A stretch of 38,839 nt of DNA, from the IMG/VR virus record IMGVR_UViG_3300028146_000022, positions 1 to 38,839 of that record, one strand, 5' to 3'. This stretch comes from a virus. The position numbers were made by a program, and so were the translations under genes. The notes under the pieces were generated by a model. The model was not told the origin of the DNA. It did not search any database and saw nothing but the letters and a program-made list of their open reading frames with translations. This document shows positions 31,170-37,657 of the stretch, piece by piece (the stretch's first letter is position 1; each line of letters begins with the position of its first letter).

Positions 31170-31293
31170 TTTTTGCGAGTACGCTCACCCCATTTATCTG
31201 GATAGGCAGGATATTTTGACACTCGATACGCAAAGAGAGGTTCTTAAGTTGAACCAGACTGGAGCCTCTCTTTGCGGCTGGGATAAAGTTTAA
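31093..31293 (+). CDS. o-spanin (Rz1-like) lipoprotein (66 aa)
   Basis: The signal MQRIALMLCPMILLSACSSV has a lipobox (LSAC, C17), giving a mature lipoprotein of about 50 residues. The mature pattern C...F-C-E...P-I-x-L...D-I-L-T-L-D-T...L-N-x-x-x-x-x-L-C is that of phage Rz1-like outer-membrane spanin subunits. It is embedded in the 31014-31169 gene in the +1 frame. It would fuse inner and outer membranes in the last step of lysis. The 3' end holds a 12-bp inverted repeat. Confidence 0.65.
   Translation: MQRIALMLCPMILLSACSSVTGPSTDFCEYAHPIYLDRQDILTLDTQREVLKLNQTGASLCGWDKV
31229..31276. repeat. Perfect 12-bp inverted repeat at the end of the o-spanin gene
   Basis: CGCAAAGAGAGG (31229-31240) is the exact reverse complement of CCTCTCTTTGCG (31265-31276), with a 24-nt loop. 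No T-run follows, so a classic intrinsic terminator is unlikely in the plus direction. It ends the late transcript, where it may protect the 3' end or be an RNase III site. Confidence 0.6.
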
Positions 31294-31484
31294 TCCTGCT
31301 TCGTCACGAAATCATAGAAAAAATTGGCAGCTGCTCGCAGATCCTCTTGCGAGCATGGCAAGCATTTAAGAGCTTGCTCTGCCGCCCACTGCCTAAGCTT
31401 CATCTGGTCAGCAATGCTTTTTACTATTTTCGCAGTTTCTTGCTGGTGCGCCTTTATCTGAGCGCCAGTTACTTGCTCGTTCAT
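31290..31484 (-). CDS. Small helical protein (64 aa), minus strand
   Basis: MNEQVTGAQIKAHQQETAKI and the following KSIADQMKLRQWAAEQALK form helical charged sequence with two cysteines. It overlaps the previous minus gene by 4 bp (start side) and the convergent o-spanin end by 4 bp. No function is recognised; it lies in the same leftward unit as 31481-31822. Confidence 0.55.
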   Translation of the reverse strand: MNEQVTGAQIKAHQQETAKIVKSIADQMKLRQWAAEQALKCLPCSQEDLRAAANFFYDFVTKQD

Positions 31485-31822
31485 TGGATAACTCCCTGCG
31501 GGCCTTGTTGTGGGTATAAATGCATTAGTTCAATACTGTCCTGCCTGCGCTTTATAAAACGAGCATTTTCCTGCCGTTTGGCGATATCGCGCTCACGAAT
31601 AACATCAAGAACCATGTCTTGATCTTCGATCATGAATGCATGGATATCTGCCACTGGCAATTGAATTTCGGCACCGAAATCATCCTTTAAAACAATAAAT
31701 TCTTCATTGGATTTTTTTCTTTCTTTATACTTTTCTCGCGCATCGTATGCGGAAGCATGGGTTTTATACCCAAGCAAAAATTGCACCGTAGAACCCTTCA
31801 AAAACACAGAAACATTGAACAT
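31481..31822 (-). CDS. Hypothetical protein (113 aa), minus strand, near integrase
   Basis: Start placed at ATG 31822, six nt after GGAG, rather than at the ATG at 31834. It begins MFNVSVFLKGSTVQFLLGYK and has a basic helix (YDAREKYKERKKSNEE) and a charged C-terminus with many Arg and Gln. It lies opposite the integrase-side small gene and shares the control region. It may be a lysogeny-related regulator, but no DNA-binding motif is visible. Confidence 0.55.
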   Translation of the reverse strand: MFNVSVFLKGSTVQFLLGYKTHASAYDAREKYKERKKSNEEFIVLKDDFGAEIQLPVADIHAFMIEDQDMVLDVIRERDIAKRQENARFIKRRQDSIELMHLYPQQGPQGVIQ

Positions 31823-31844
31823 TATAGACTCCATTTGTTGATGT

Positions 31845-31855
31845 TGTGCTATATT
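31845..31855 (+). promoter_or_regulatory. Extended -10 promoter element with TTGTGCTATATT motif
   Basis: TGTGC is followed by TATATT (31850-31855), the same combination as the promoter at 17524. A poor -35 (TAGACT) is 19 bp upstream. It would drive the 55-aa gene at 31903. The reverse strand may hold a weaker promoter for the 31822 gene. Confidence 0.5.
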
Positions 31856-31902
31856 ACTCTAATTTGTGTTGACAGCGCAACCTAAATAAGCAATCATTAC
31901 TC

Positions 31903-32070
31903 ATGCTTTTATCGGATGTAGAGAAAATGATTGAAGAGATGCGCCGTAATTCGCGGCGCGCTGATACCATATACCCGCAAACTGAGTCTCTGGAATTATC
32001 CGAGGTGATTTCTATCATACGAAAAAATTGCCTTCCATTACTCTCGAAAAAGCAGAAAAATAAGTCTTAA
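31903..32070 (+). CDS. Small basic helical protein before the integrase (55 aa)
   Basis: MLLSDVEKMIEEMRRNSRRA begins a frame of charged helices ending in a Lys-rich tail (LLSKKQKNKS). There is no clear ribosome site. It precedes the integrase by 38 bp and might be an excisionase-like or regulatory protein, but no winged-helix motif can be made out. Confidence 0.45.
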   Translation: MLLSDVEKMIEEMRRNSRRADTIYPQTESLELSEVISIIRKNCLPLLSKKQKNKS

Positions 32071-32073
32071 TAA

Positions 32074-32101
32074 TTGATTATTTTCACTTATTGTGTATAA
32101 T
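32074..32101 (+). promoter_or_regulatory. Integrase promoter
   Basis: TTGATT at 32074-32079 is 16 bp from the perfect TATAAT at 32096-32101. The expected transcription start coincides with the integrase ATG at 32108. Confidence 0.8.
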
Positions 32102-32107
32102 GAATCC

Positions 32108-32953
32108 ATGCTTAAATTCAGGGAATTGGCAGAAAAATTCTTAATTTGGAGCGCGGTGCACCGCCCAGGCCGGACGACCGAGTGGTATAAAAATTATATA
32201 TCCATGTTTCTTGCTTGGCCTGGTGTTGCAGATACCCCCGCCGATCAGATAAGGCCATACCAAGTGCAGGAATGGATAGACTCTCACGGCGATGCATGGG
32301 GCGATAATTATAGGGGCGGCGCTGTAATAGCTATAAAACGCATATACCATTGGGCTGATGAGCTAGGGTATATGGAGGCAAACCCTATTAAGAAGCTAAA
32401 AAAACCGCCTCCGCAGCGCCGTAAGAGCTATATGAAGCCGGAGGATTTTGACGCTATATTGCATAATTTAGAAGAAAACGACCCCTTCCGAGATCTTTTG
32501 ACATTTGCCTGGAATACTGGCGCGCGTCCGCAGGAGATACGGGCAATTGAGCATCGGCATCTAAATATCGAAAAGGGATATATCCTATTCCCCAAGGAAG
32601 AGGCCAAGGGAAAGCGGCATCCACGCAAAATTCTGCTCAATGGAATAGCGCTCCAAATTATTAAGCGGCTAATGGAGAAGAATGTAGACGGTAAAATATT
32701 TAGAAATAGCCGTAATGATGAATGGACAAAATACGCTCTGTGTAACCGAATGCATAGACTTTCTGAGGTAACCGGGAAGAAATTATGCATGTACGATGCG
32801 CGGCATGGATACGCCACCAGGAAACTAAAGGCGAAGCATGGACATCTGGAAATTGCCGCCACTATGGGCCATACGGATGGGTCAATGATAGCGAAAGTGT
32901 ACAGCCATATAGATGAAGATGACGAGCATTTGCGGAAGGTTCTTATAGACTAA
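32108..32953 (+). CDS. int: Tyrosine integrase/recombinase
   Basis: The 281-residue protein has an N-terminal SAM-like DNA-binding domain (residues 1-100) and a catalytic domain. Visible active-site residues are R140 (GARPQEIRAI), a lysine in KEEAKGKRHPRK, R232 (YDARHGYATRK), H255 (MGHTDG) and the nucleophile Y265 (KVYSHI). The first box-II His is Tyr here (Y229-x-x-R232), a substitution that many phage integrases tolerate. It would integrate the genome at a host attachment site. The TATAAT ends 6 nt before the ATG, so the mRNA is probably leaderless; a GTG at 32093 is the alternative start. The attachment site was not located. Confidence 0.9.
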   Translation: MLKFRELAEKFLIWSAVHRPGRTTEWYKNYISMFLAWPGVADTPADQIRPYQVQEWIDSHGDAWGDNYRGGAVIAIKRIYHWADELGYMEANPIKKLKKPPPQRRKSYMKPEDFDAILHNLEENDPFRDLLTFAWNTGARPQEIRAIEHRHLNIEKGYILFPKEEAKGKRHPRKILLNGIALQIIKRLMEKNVDGKIFRNSRNDEWTKYALCNRMHRLSEVTGKKLCMYDARHGYATRKLKAKHGHLEIAATMGHTDGSMIAKVYSHIDEDDEHLRKVLID

Positions 32954-33122
32954 AGCGAAAAATTTACATTGATTCTCCATAAAATTTTTGCGTAATCAGA
33001 GATAACCTTTAATAAACTTTTGTGGCTCATTGGCCCCCATACACAGAAACCCTTATGCCTTATAGAATAAGGTCGATACTTCATTAGTATGTAATGATGC
33101 ACGAATTCTCTCTCCGGAAGCC
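32954..33122. other. Short non-coding segment after integrase; possible attP region
   Basis: It holds a hairpin CCTTAT-AGA-ATAAGG at 33058-33072 and no gene. Its position after the integrase is where attP is often found, but no core can be identified from one sequence. Confidence 0.3.
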
Positions 33123-33311
33123 TCATAAGCTACCATCGTTTGATAGCGTTGTGTCCTGAATTATTATCTGAACGCCATGCGCGTTGAATATGGGGATGTA
33201 ATCTGCGATCTCCTTGACCTCGAAATGCCCTCCAACACAGTGCTTGAACATTGGCACATCCACATCATGCTTGGGCAGATAGCCATACTTGCCTTTGAGA
33301 ATTAGCATCAT
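33123..33311 (-). CDS. Small hypothetical protein (62 aa), end of the early operon
   Basis: It starts MMLILKGKYGYLPKHDVDVP and contains CVGGHFEVKEIADYIPIF. It is 6 bp downstream of the 33318 stop, which supports co-transcription. No clear Shine-Dalgarno is placed well. Function unknown. Confidence 0.5.
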   Translation of the reverse strand: MMLILKGKYGYLPKHDVDVPMFKHCVGGHFEVKEIADYIPIFNAHGVQIIIQDTTLSNDGSL

Positions 33312-33317
33312 GGCCGC

Positions 33318-33908
33318 TCATCCCCGCCTTCCTTGCTCTTGGGATATTAACGGGTCGCACGGCAGCGTTCGCAGATCTTCCACGTTGATCCAGGCTTTCA
33401 CGGTGCTTTGTGAATCAGTGAGACAGGTCCATCCAGTTTTCCGGTCGTCGCCCCAAGAATCCTTGTTTTTGCCCTTTCCATCATTCCATGGCGTAACGCA
33501 CATCTCGCCATCGGCAAGCCGAACTAGATACATGCCACCATCGGTGGGGAAACCCCGACGCCATTTCACACGCTCTTTGGCATTGGCCAGCGTCCGCCAC
33601 GCTGCAATCTCCGCGTCTTTGAGATCAACCGATTCCCGCTTGGTTGACCTGCCAGCCTCAAAGCAACGCCGCGCCAAGTCCGAGATGCTCTCGTGGCCAC
33701 CATCTGTCAACCATTGGTGATAAGCGTCGTAGTAGCCCAGAGAAGATATGTCGGAGCAATGATCCGGCTGTTCAGCGGCCTTGGCGCAGGCGATATATGC
33801 AGCTATGATCTTACGGCAGTCCTCCTTGGTTATCGCGCCGCACAGCTCCGCGACGGTATTTGCGGTGGCGTCCAATGCTCTTTCATCTATTTCCATTTCA
33901 GCCCCCAT
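33318..33908 (-). CDS. Hypothetical protein (196 aa) of the anti-defence cluster
   Basis: The first 12 bases overlap the Lar-like gene end, and the start could instead be MEIDERALDA at 33896. The N-terminal part (EIDERALDATANTVAELCGA) is helical; the C-terminal part contains a WRRGFPTDGGMYLVRLADGE segment typical of small phage proteins with unknown role, found near DUF-type early genes. It is probably two domains. No function is recognised. Confidence 0.6.
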   Translation of the reverse strand: MGAEMEIDERALDATANTVAELCGAITKEDCRKIIAAYIACAKAAEQPDHCSDISSLGYYDAYHQWLTDGGHESISDLARRCFEAGRSTKRESVDLKDAEIAAWRTLANAKERVKWRRGFPTDGGMYLVRLADGEMCVTPWNDGKGKNKDSWGDDRKTGWTCLTDSQSTVKAWINVEDLRTLPCDPLISQEQGRRG

Positions 33909-34471
33909 GCGTCAGCACATGCCTTCGCTATATCTTCGCTATCAAAGTTTCCTCGCATTTCACGGATGACCTCTTCTCCCGCCGTAAGATCAACCATCAC
34001 CGGCTTGCTAGTAGCGCTGATGATCTCAGCAAGCTTATTGATGTGATAAAGCTCGCCTTTACGGCACGGCATATAATAATGACCCGGTATAGCATCGGAT
34101 TCTTTCACAATGGCCGATAGATAGTTTGTGTTTAGTGCTAGGATGACATCCGTAATCTCACTCAGTAGCATTTGCCCACACTTATGGCAGCAATTCGGAT
34201 GATCTGGGGATGCCTCGCAAACATGCGCGGGTAATTCCCCATTATCCATATCCGGTGATGGGTTGGCGCGGGTATTCCATTCCTTGCACGCTATCTCGCG
34301 TGTTGAATAAGAGCATTGGATTCCCCGCCCGAAATGGCACTCATCATTCGTGCAATACGGTGCATAACCTTTGCTAAAGCCACCTAGACCAAATCCAGAG
34401 AAGTCCAGTATCTTGGCAGCGTTCCCGCAAAGTGGGCACGGCAGCAAATCGATTGGCGGTTCAGCAGACAT
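33887..34471 (-). CDS. Lar-like restriction alleviation protein
   Basis: Start at ATG 34471 (MSAEPPIDLLPCPLCGNAAK); a frame from 34489 adds six residues. The family signature P-C-P-x-C-G, then a C-x-x-x-x-C pair (CTNDEC) and the W-N-x-R element (KEWNTRAN) of Lar proteins are all present within residues 1-75. Rac prophage Lar modulates EcoK type I restriction and protects unmodified DNA. The remaining 120 residues add a CCHKCGQML zinc knuckle and an unknown C-terminal domain, so the protein is longer than Lar. The 11-bp overlap upstream suggests operon translation. Confidence 0.7.
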   Translation of the reverse strand: MSAEPPIDLLPCPLCGNAAKILDFSGFGLGGFSKGYAPYCTNDECHFGRGIQCSYSTREIACKEWNTRANPSPDMDNGELPAHVCEASPDHPNCCHKCGQMLLSEITDVILALNTNYLSAIVKESDAIPGHYYMPCRKGELYHINKLAEIISATSKPVMVDLTAGEEVIREMRGNFDSEDIAKACADAWGLKWK

Positions 34472-34616
34472 TGTTATCTCTTTCCACAAGTTTCACAAAT
34501 AAGCGCAATGGCAGACAATCCCTGCAATGGCAAGTTACTGGATGAGGTCCACCAATGGGTCCAAGCCATGATTTTACTTTCGCAATTGCTCGAGCTATCA
34601 GCGAATCGTTGCTCAT
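34461..34616 (-). CDS. Small protein with Cys/His cluster (51 aa)
   Basis: MSNDSLIARAIAKVKSWLGP starts at ATG 34616, overlapping the XF1762-like stop as ATGA. A CHCRDC cluster could bind zinc. It links the XF1762-like and Lar-like genes. Function unknown. Confidence 0.55.
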   Translation of the reverse strand: MSNDSLIARAIAKVKSWLGPIGGPHPVTCHCRDCLPLRLFVKLVERDNNVC

Positions 34617-35068
34617 GCTGCCAATTCCTTCTTCCAGCGTTGTTTTGCCTGTTGCGGTTGGTCGATACGTCTGCCACCGCGTGAAGGTACATTCCAATCG
34701 CCGCCCTCTGAAATGCGTTCAAATTCCCATCCGGCGGCCTTTAGCGATATGCCTGTTTCTTCTTCAAGGATAAAGGTCTGAATGCGCTTAAATCCCATCT
34801 CCTTGGCAATGCGGGCACAAGCTGCATATAGGATGCTGCAAGCGTTCTTCCGGCCATTGGTGACAAGGCGTGTGACCTCTGCCCAATCATATTGGGGATT
34901 CTTACGTCCAGTCGGACGACCAACTATCGCAGCCCCATGCAAAACGCCCGCCTCGTCCTTCACGCCGATGGAGAACCGATGCCCGACGACGGGCTTATGA
35001 TGCCGATGAAGTGAGGCGACCAGATCGTTTGCTTGCTTGAGCGTAAGGGGGGTAATCTCCAAACTCAT
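34613..35068 (-). CDS. XF1762-family protein (GNAT-like fold)
   Basis: The 151-residue protein matches the phage family around XF1762: ITPLTLKQANDLVASLHRHH, GAAIVGRPTGR, EVTRLVTNGRKNACSILYAA and EEETGISLKAAGWEFE. These proteins are widespread in phage early regions, with a putative acyltransferase-like fold; no reaction is proven. It heads a set of overlapping genes leading to the Lar-like gene, suggesting an early anti-host or accessory role. Confidence 0.7.
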   Translation of the reverse strand: MSLEITPLTLKQANDLVASLHRHHKPVVGHRFSIGVKDEAGVLHGAAIVGRPTGRKNPQYDWAEVTRLVTNGRKNACSILYAACARIAKEMGFKRIQTFILEEETGISLKAAGWEFERISEGGDWNVPSRGGRRIDQPQQAKQRWKKELAA

Positions 35069-35099
35069 AAACGACCACTCGTGCTCGTATCTGGATGTG

Positions 35100-35378
35100 T
35101 CATATGGTCATGGGCTTTCTGAGCAGTTCGGGGTCTAACCGTCTTGACTCTTTCAATTCATCTAGGATTGCCTCAACAGATTTGGCTGTCTTTATTAACT
35201 CGGCTTGGCCTTCTGGTGAATTCGCCCAGGCAGCCACGCGGTTCTTCTGAATTCGGAACCATTCTTCCGAGCCATATTCCGGCCTGTAGGAGCAATCGTT
35301 TTGCACGCATCCTTTATCCGCCGACTCGGCCATTGGCCAATCGCAAACAGGGCAACGAGATAGCGAGTTCGTGTTCAT
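35100..35378 (-). CDS. Hypothetical zinc-finger-like protein (92 aa)
   Basis: ATG 35378 overlaps the upstream stop as ATGA; an ATG at 35387 is also in frame. The N-terminus has CPVC and CVQNDC pairs that could form a zinc site, then a helical charged part. Unknown function. Confidence 0.55.
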   Translation of the reverse strand: MNTNSLSRCPVCDWPMAESADKGCVQNDCSYRPEYGSEEWFRIQKNRVAAWANSPEGQAELIKTAKSVEAILDELKESRRLDPELLRKPMTI

Positions 35379-35572
35379 ATACCCCATCCATGCGAGAAAT
35401 TTGCCTTGTCAGCTTGCCATTGCTCACGCATGGCCAAGCCTCGTCGCATAAGCTCTCTATCCTCTCGGACCATACCTATGGCAATCAGGACTTCAGCCAG
35501 CGGATGCAGTGACATTCCGCCTGTGCCGCCCGTGGCCGTGAAACGATCTATCAGGCTAGTTGTGGTGGTCAT
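35375..35572 (-). CDS. Hypothetical protein (65 aa)
   Basis: ATG 35572 has GGAG upstream and overlaps the preceding stop as ATGA. The product has a helical segment, MSLHPLAEVLIAIGMVRED. Function unknown. Confidence 0.5.
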   Translation of the reverse strand: MTTTTSLIDRFTATGGTGGMSLHPLAEVLIAIGMVREDRELMRRGLAMREQWQADKANFSHGWGI

Positions 35573-35751
35573 TTCTCTTCTCCCCAAATGTGGCTATGCA
35601 ACTCACGCTTCATATCACGCAGCGATCCCAGATTAAGACGCTCAAATGCTATGTTGGAGCCTAGAGCAGCACAGTAGCCATCAACCCAACAGAGAATATC
35701 CGCTAAGGCGTCGTGGTATTCCCGAATCTTTTCTTCTTTCAATGATGACAT
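35569..35751 (-). CDS. Hypothetical protein (60 aa)
   Basis: MSSLKEEKIREYHDALADIL begins a helical, charged small protein with two cysteines. Overlaps the next gene by 4 bp and lies 7 bp after 35759. Function unknown. Confidence 0.5.
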   Translation of the reverse strand: MSSLKEEKIREYHDALADILCWVDGYCAALGSNIAFERLNLGSLRDMKRELHSHIWGEEK

Positions 35752-35758
35752 ACGCGCC

Positions 35759-35980
35759 TTATCCTTTTGCCGTGTTATCGACCAGCGTGACCGATTGATT
35801 GCGTATCTCCAAATCTAAGAGGTTCTTGGCGCGGTTGTATTCTACTTTGGCTATTGCGTAGTCAGCCGCAATTACCGCTCCGCAGCCTTTCTGAAGAGCT
35901 TGATGCAGTGATTGCATGCGCTCTTGCTTCGCGTGGCAATCCGAGGCGAGTTCCGCCAATTTGTTTTTATCGATTTCCAT
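35759..35980 (-). CDS. Helical protein (73 aa)
   Basis: ATG 35980 is 8 nt after GGAG; a frame from 36001 is less likely. The sequence MEIDKNKLAELASDCHAKQE is helical with heptad spacing and two cysteines, likely a short coiled coil. Its start overlaps the 35-aa membrane peptide gene. Function unknown. Confidence 0.5.
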   Translation of the reverse strand: MEIDKNKLAELASDCHAKQERMQSLHQALQKGCGAVIAADYAIAKVEYNRAKNLLDLEIRNQSVTLVDNTAKG

Positions 35981-36074
35981 GTCTGTTTCTCCAATCCTCA
36001 ATTAGCAGGATAATAAGACTTGCTGCCACAAGCCCCATACACGCTCCTGCGATGCCGTATATGAAATTAGTCAT
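35967..36074 (-). CDS. Single-span membrane peptide (35 aa)
   Basis: ATG 36074 opens MTNFIYGIAGACMGLVAASL, then IILLIEDWRNRHGNR: one hydrophobic span and a basic tail. It overlaps the HTH gene stop by 8 bp and the next gene by 14 bp. It is small but fits the operon pattern. Confidence 0.45.
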   Translation of the reverse strand: MTNFIYGIAGACMGLVAASLIILLIEDWRNRHGNR

Positions 36075-36276
36075 TGGTTTCAGAACCCTTTGTCCGTAGT
36101 TCTTTGCGTTGCAATTCTCTTTCAATCCATCGTTCAACCGCTTTCGGGATCGGGTTTTTTGCCCTGGCCCAGCGGTTGATCGTCTCTCGCTCTCTGGCGA
36201 TGTCCCTGGCGAGAGCCGACTGCCAACGCTCACCATAAAGCAGGCGGCAGGCGGCGTTGAGTGCATCCGGTGTCAT
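36067..36276 (-). CDS. Helix-turn-helix Cro-like regulator (69 aa)
   Basis: The segment WQSALARDIARERETINRWA fits a helix-turn-helix (ALARDIARERETINRWARAK) with a second helical part VERWIERELQRKE. Length and small basic design match Cro-type regulators. It sits in the leftward unit with its own promoter (36580-36553) and near the palindromic site at 36600-36612. It overlaps the upstream gene by 4 bp. It may act as the lysogeny-lysis switch or as a Cro-like repressor; target unproven. Confidence 0.65.
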   Translation of the reverse strand: MTPDALNAACRLLYGERWQSALARDIARERETINRWARAKNPIPKAVERWIERELQRKELRTKGSETND

Positions 36277-36530
36277 CCAACCCCCAACTGCGTAAGCAGT
36301 TCTTCATCGGACATTGTGAGTGCCTCGCCGTAAACTTCGCCATCCAGCATGATGACTGCGGTTGCGAGGTCAAGCGATGTGTATTTGGCCGGATGTGTTG
36401 CAGCAGCTTCGAGGTGACGTTTAAGGTTGCGGATTTCTGACCGAGTGGACAGTGGGCTGGCCGTGGTGTTCCACATTTTCCTGCCGCTTTTATCCGTGAT
36501 GTACAGGTTGTGCCATGTTTCGGTATTCAT
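36273..36530 (-). CDS. Hypothetical protein (85 aa), first gene of the regulatory unit
   Basis: An AAGGAGG precedes the ATG at 36530. The product (MNTETWHNLYITDKSGRKMW) ends in an acidic region (MSDEELLTQLGVG). It is the first gene after the promoter at 36580-36553 and overlaps the HTH gene by 4 bp. Unknown function. Confidence 0.6.
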   Translation of the reverse strand: MNTETWHNLYITDKSGRKMWNTTASPLSTRSEIRNLKRHLEAAATHPAKYTSLDLATAVIMLDGEVYGEALTMSDEELLTQLGVG

Positions 36531-36552
36531 AAAGCCTCCTTGCTTGTGTTGT

Positions 36553-36580
36553 GCTATAACACTAGCGCAGTTCGTGTCAT
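36553..36580 (-). promoter_or_regulatory. Leftward promoter of the HTH/anti-defence unit
   Basis: On the minus strand ATGACA (36580-36575) is 16 bp from TATAGC (36558-36553), with TGT before the -10. The other strand reads TTGTGCTATAACAC, the recurrent motif, and GTGTT/AACAC form a small inverted repeat around it (36546-36562). Confidence 0.6.
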
Positions 36581-36599
36581 ATGTCTACAAGAAAGTGAC

Positions 36600-36612
36600 A
36601 TACGTATACATA
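36600..36612. promoter_or_regulatory. Candidate operator ATACGTATACATA
   Basis: It differs at one base from the palindromic site at 5064-5076. It is 20 bp upstream of the -35 of the leftward promoter at 36580, so a protein bound here could act on that unit. Confidence 0.4.
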
Positions 36613-36619
36613 TTTGTTG

Positions 36620-36916
36620 TTAACCATTGGAATTATCCCTATCCCTCGTAGGGTTGGCTTGCAGGAACTTATCAATTCCTTCGATCCAGTATTTCACCTC
36701 CGCTTCGGTGAGATAGACGCTCCCGTCGCGAGCAATTAGCAAGGCTCGTTCGAGGTTGCGACGCATGTTCGTGATGTCAGCAAGCGGGTCAGGCTCCGGC
36801 AGGCTAACCAGAAACTTGGCTATCTCAAGGCCATCTACCGGAAGTGGCTCGTTGCCCCATGTGTCACCGTGGCCTCCGGCTGCGTTTGTGGGCATATAAT
36901 CTGGATGGTGTCCCAT
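36620..36916 (-). CDS. Hypothetical protein (98 aa)
   Basis: MGHHPDYMPTNAAGGHGDTW leads into a helical acidic segment (LADITNMRRNLERALLIARD). The gene belongs to the leftward early region but has a gap of 25 bp to its upstream neighbour. Unknown function. Confidence 0.55.
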   Translation of the reverse strand: MGHHPDYMPTNAAGGHGDTWGNEPLPVDGLEIAKFLVSLPEPDPLADITNMRRNLERALLIARDGSVYLTEAEVKYWIEGIDKFLQANPTRDRDNSNG

Positions 36917-36941
36917 GTCTCACTCCTCATCATTTACGCGG

Positions 36942-37244
36942 TTAATCTTTGTCAGTAACGTCAACCCATCGGCCTTCCTTCTGGCCTTCCTCCCATTCAA
37001 CTAAAAGGCAGGCCCTTCTATCTCTGGGCCACGCGGCGTTATCTGCCGCCTGCTTTGAGAAGTGGACATTGATCTGGCAACGGCTGCCCTTTTTGCCGTA
37101 TACGTTCCAATAGCCAGATAGCCTCAAGGGAAGTGGCGGCTCGGGCTTGCGAACCACGATGACCTCATAAGGATCATTTGGTTTCTGCGCCAAAGCAGCC
37201 TCTAGAAGGGTAATTCTGTTCTTCAGTTCGTCGATTTCACTCAT
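36942..37244 (-). CDS. Hypothetical protein (100 aa) with N-terminal coiled coil
   Basis: MSEIDELKNRITLLEAALAQ is a leucine-heptad coiled coil; the rest is a Trp- and Arg-rich domain (SGYWNVYGKKGSRCQINVHF). Unknown function. Confidence 0.55.
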   Translation of the reverse strand: MSEIDELKNRITLLEAALAQKPNDPYEVIVVRKPEPPLPLRLSGYWNVYGKKGSRCQINVHFSKQAADNAAWPRDRRACLLVEWEEGQKEGRWVDVTDKD

Positions 37245-37295
37245 GATCTACCTACCGTTAATAGGGTGGGATGCCTTCCGACACCCCACCAAGCC

Positions 37296-37604
37296 TCACG
37301 CTGCAATTCCGACAGTGCTTAAATCTTCCCAGTCTTCCGCCAGCACATCGGTCTGCGAGGCCAGCCAAGGCACCACATTTTCTTGAGCAGTCTTCATGGC
37401 GATGTATGCACCGTATGGGACCAGCGGAACGCCAGATTCATGCGTTCCGGTCCCTCTGTTTGACCAATAGGATTTAGCCACTTCGGTTTGTGCCGGGTAA
37501 TTATTGGCGGGAACATAATAAAGGTACATTCCCTTGCCATTCCAACCAGAACGCCCAACAATGCGGCCAGCTTTCAGTGCCTTAATAGCTTCTCCAAAAT
37601 CCAT
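37296..37604 (-). CDS. Tad2-like (DUF2829) anti-defence protein
   Basis: The 102-residue protein is a full DUF2829/Tad2 domain: MDFGEAIKALKAGRIVGRSG, then WNGKGMYLYYVPA, AYIAMKTAQENVVPWLASQT and DVLAEDWEDL. These blocks (F-G-E-A-L-x-x-L-K-x-G, R-x-G-W-N-G-K-G-M, P-W-x-x-S-Q-x-D-x-L-A-E-D-W) are the family signature. Known members, Tad2, bind and sequester nucleotide signals of Thoeris (and some CBASS) defence. An AAGGAG site precedes the ATG. The signal bound by this version is unknown. Confidence 0.8.
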   Translation of the reverse strand: MDFGEAIKALKAGRIVGRSGWNGKGMYLYYVPANNYPAQTEVAKSYWSNRGTGTHESGVPLVPYGAYIAMKTAQENVVPWLASQTDVLAEDWEDLSTVGIAA

Positions 37605-37657
37605 ATTACTTCTCCTTTTGTGTTGCCTAGAGCCGCTAGGCGCGTTTACTCAAACCG

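Noticed and set aside
33058-33072. Hairpin after integrase as tRNA fragment or terminator
   Set aside because: The stem is only 6 bp with no T-run, and the flanks do not resemble a tRNA 3' end.
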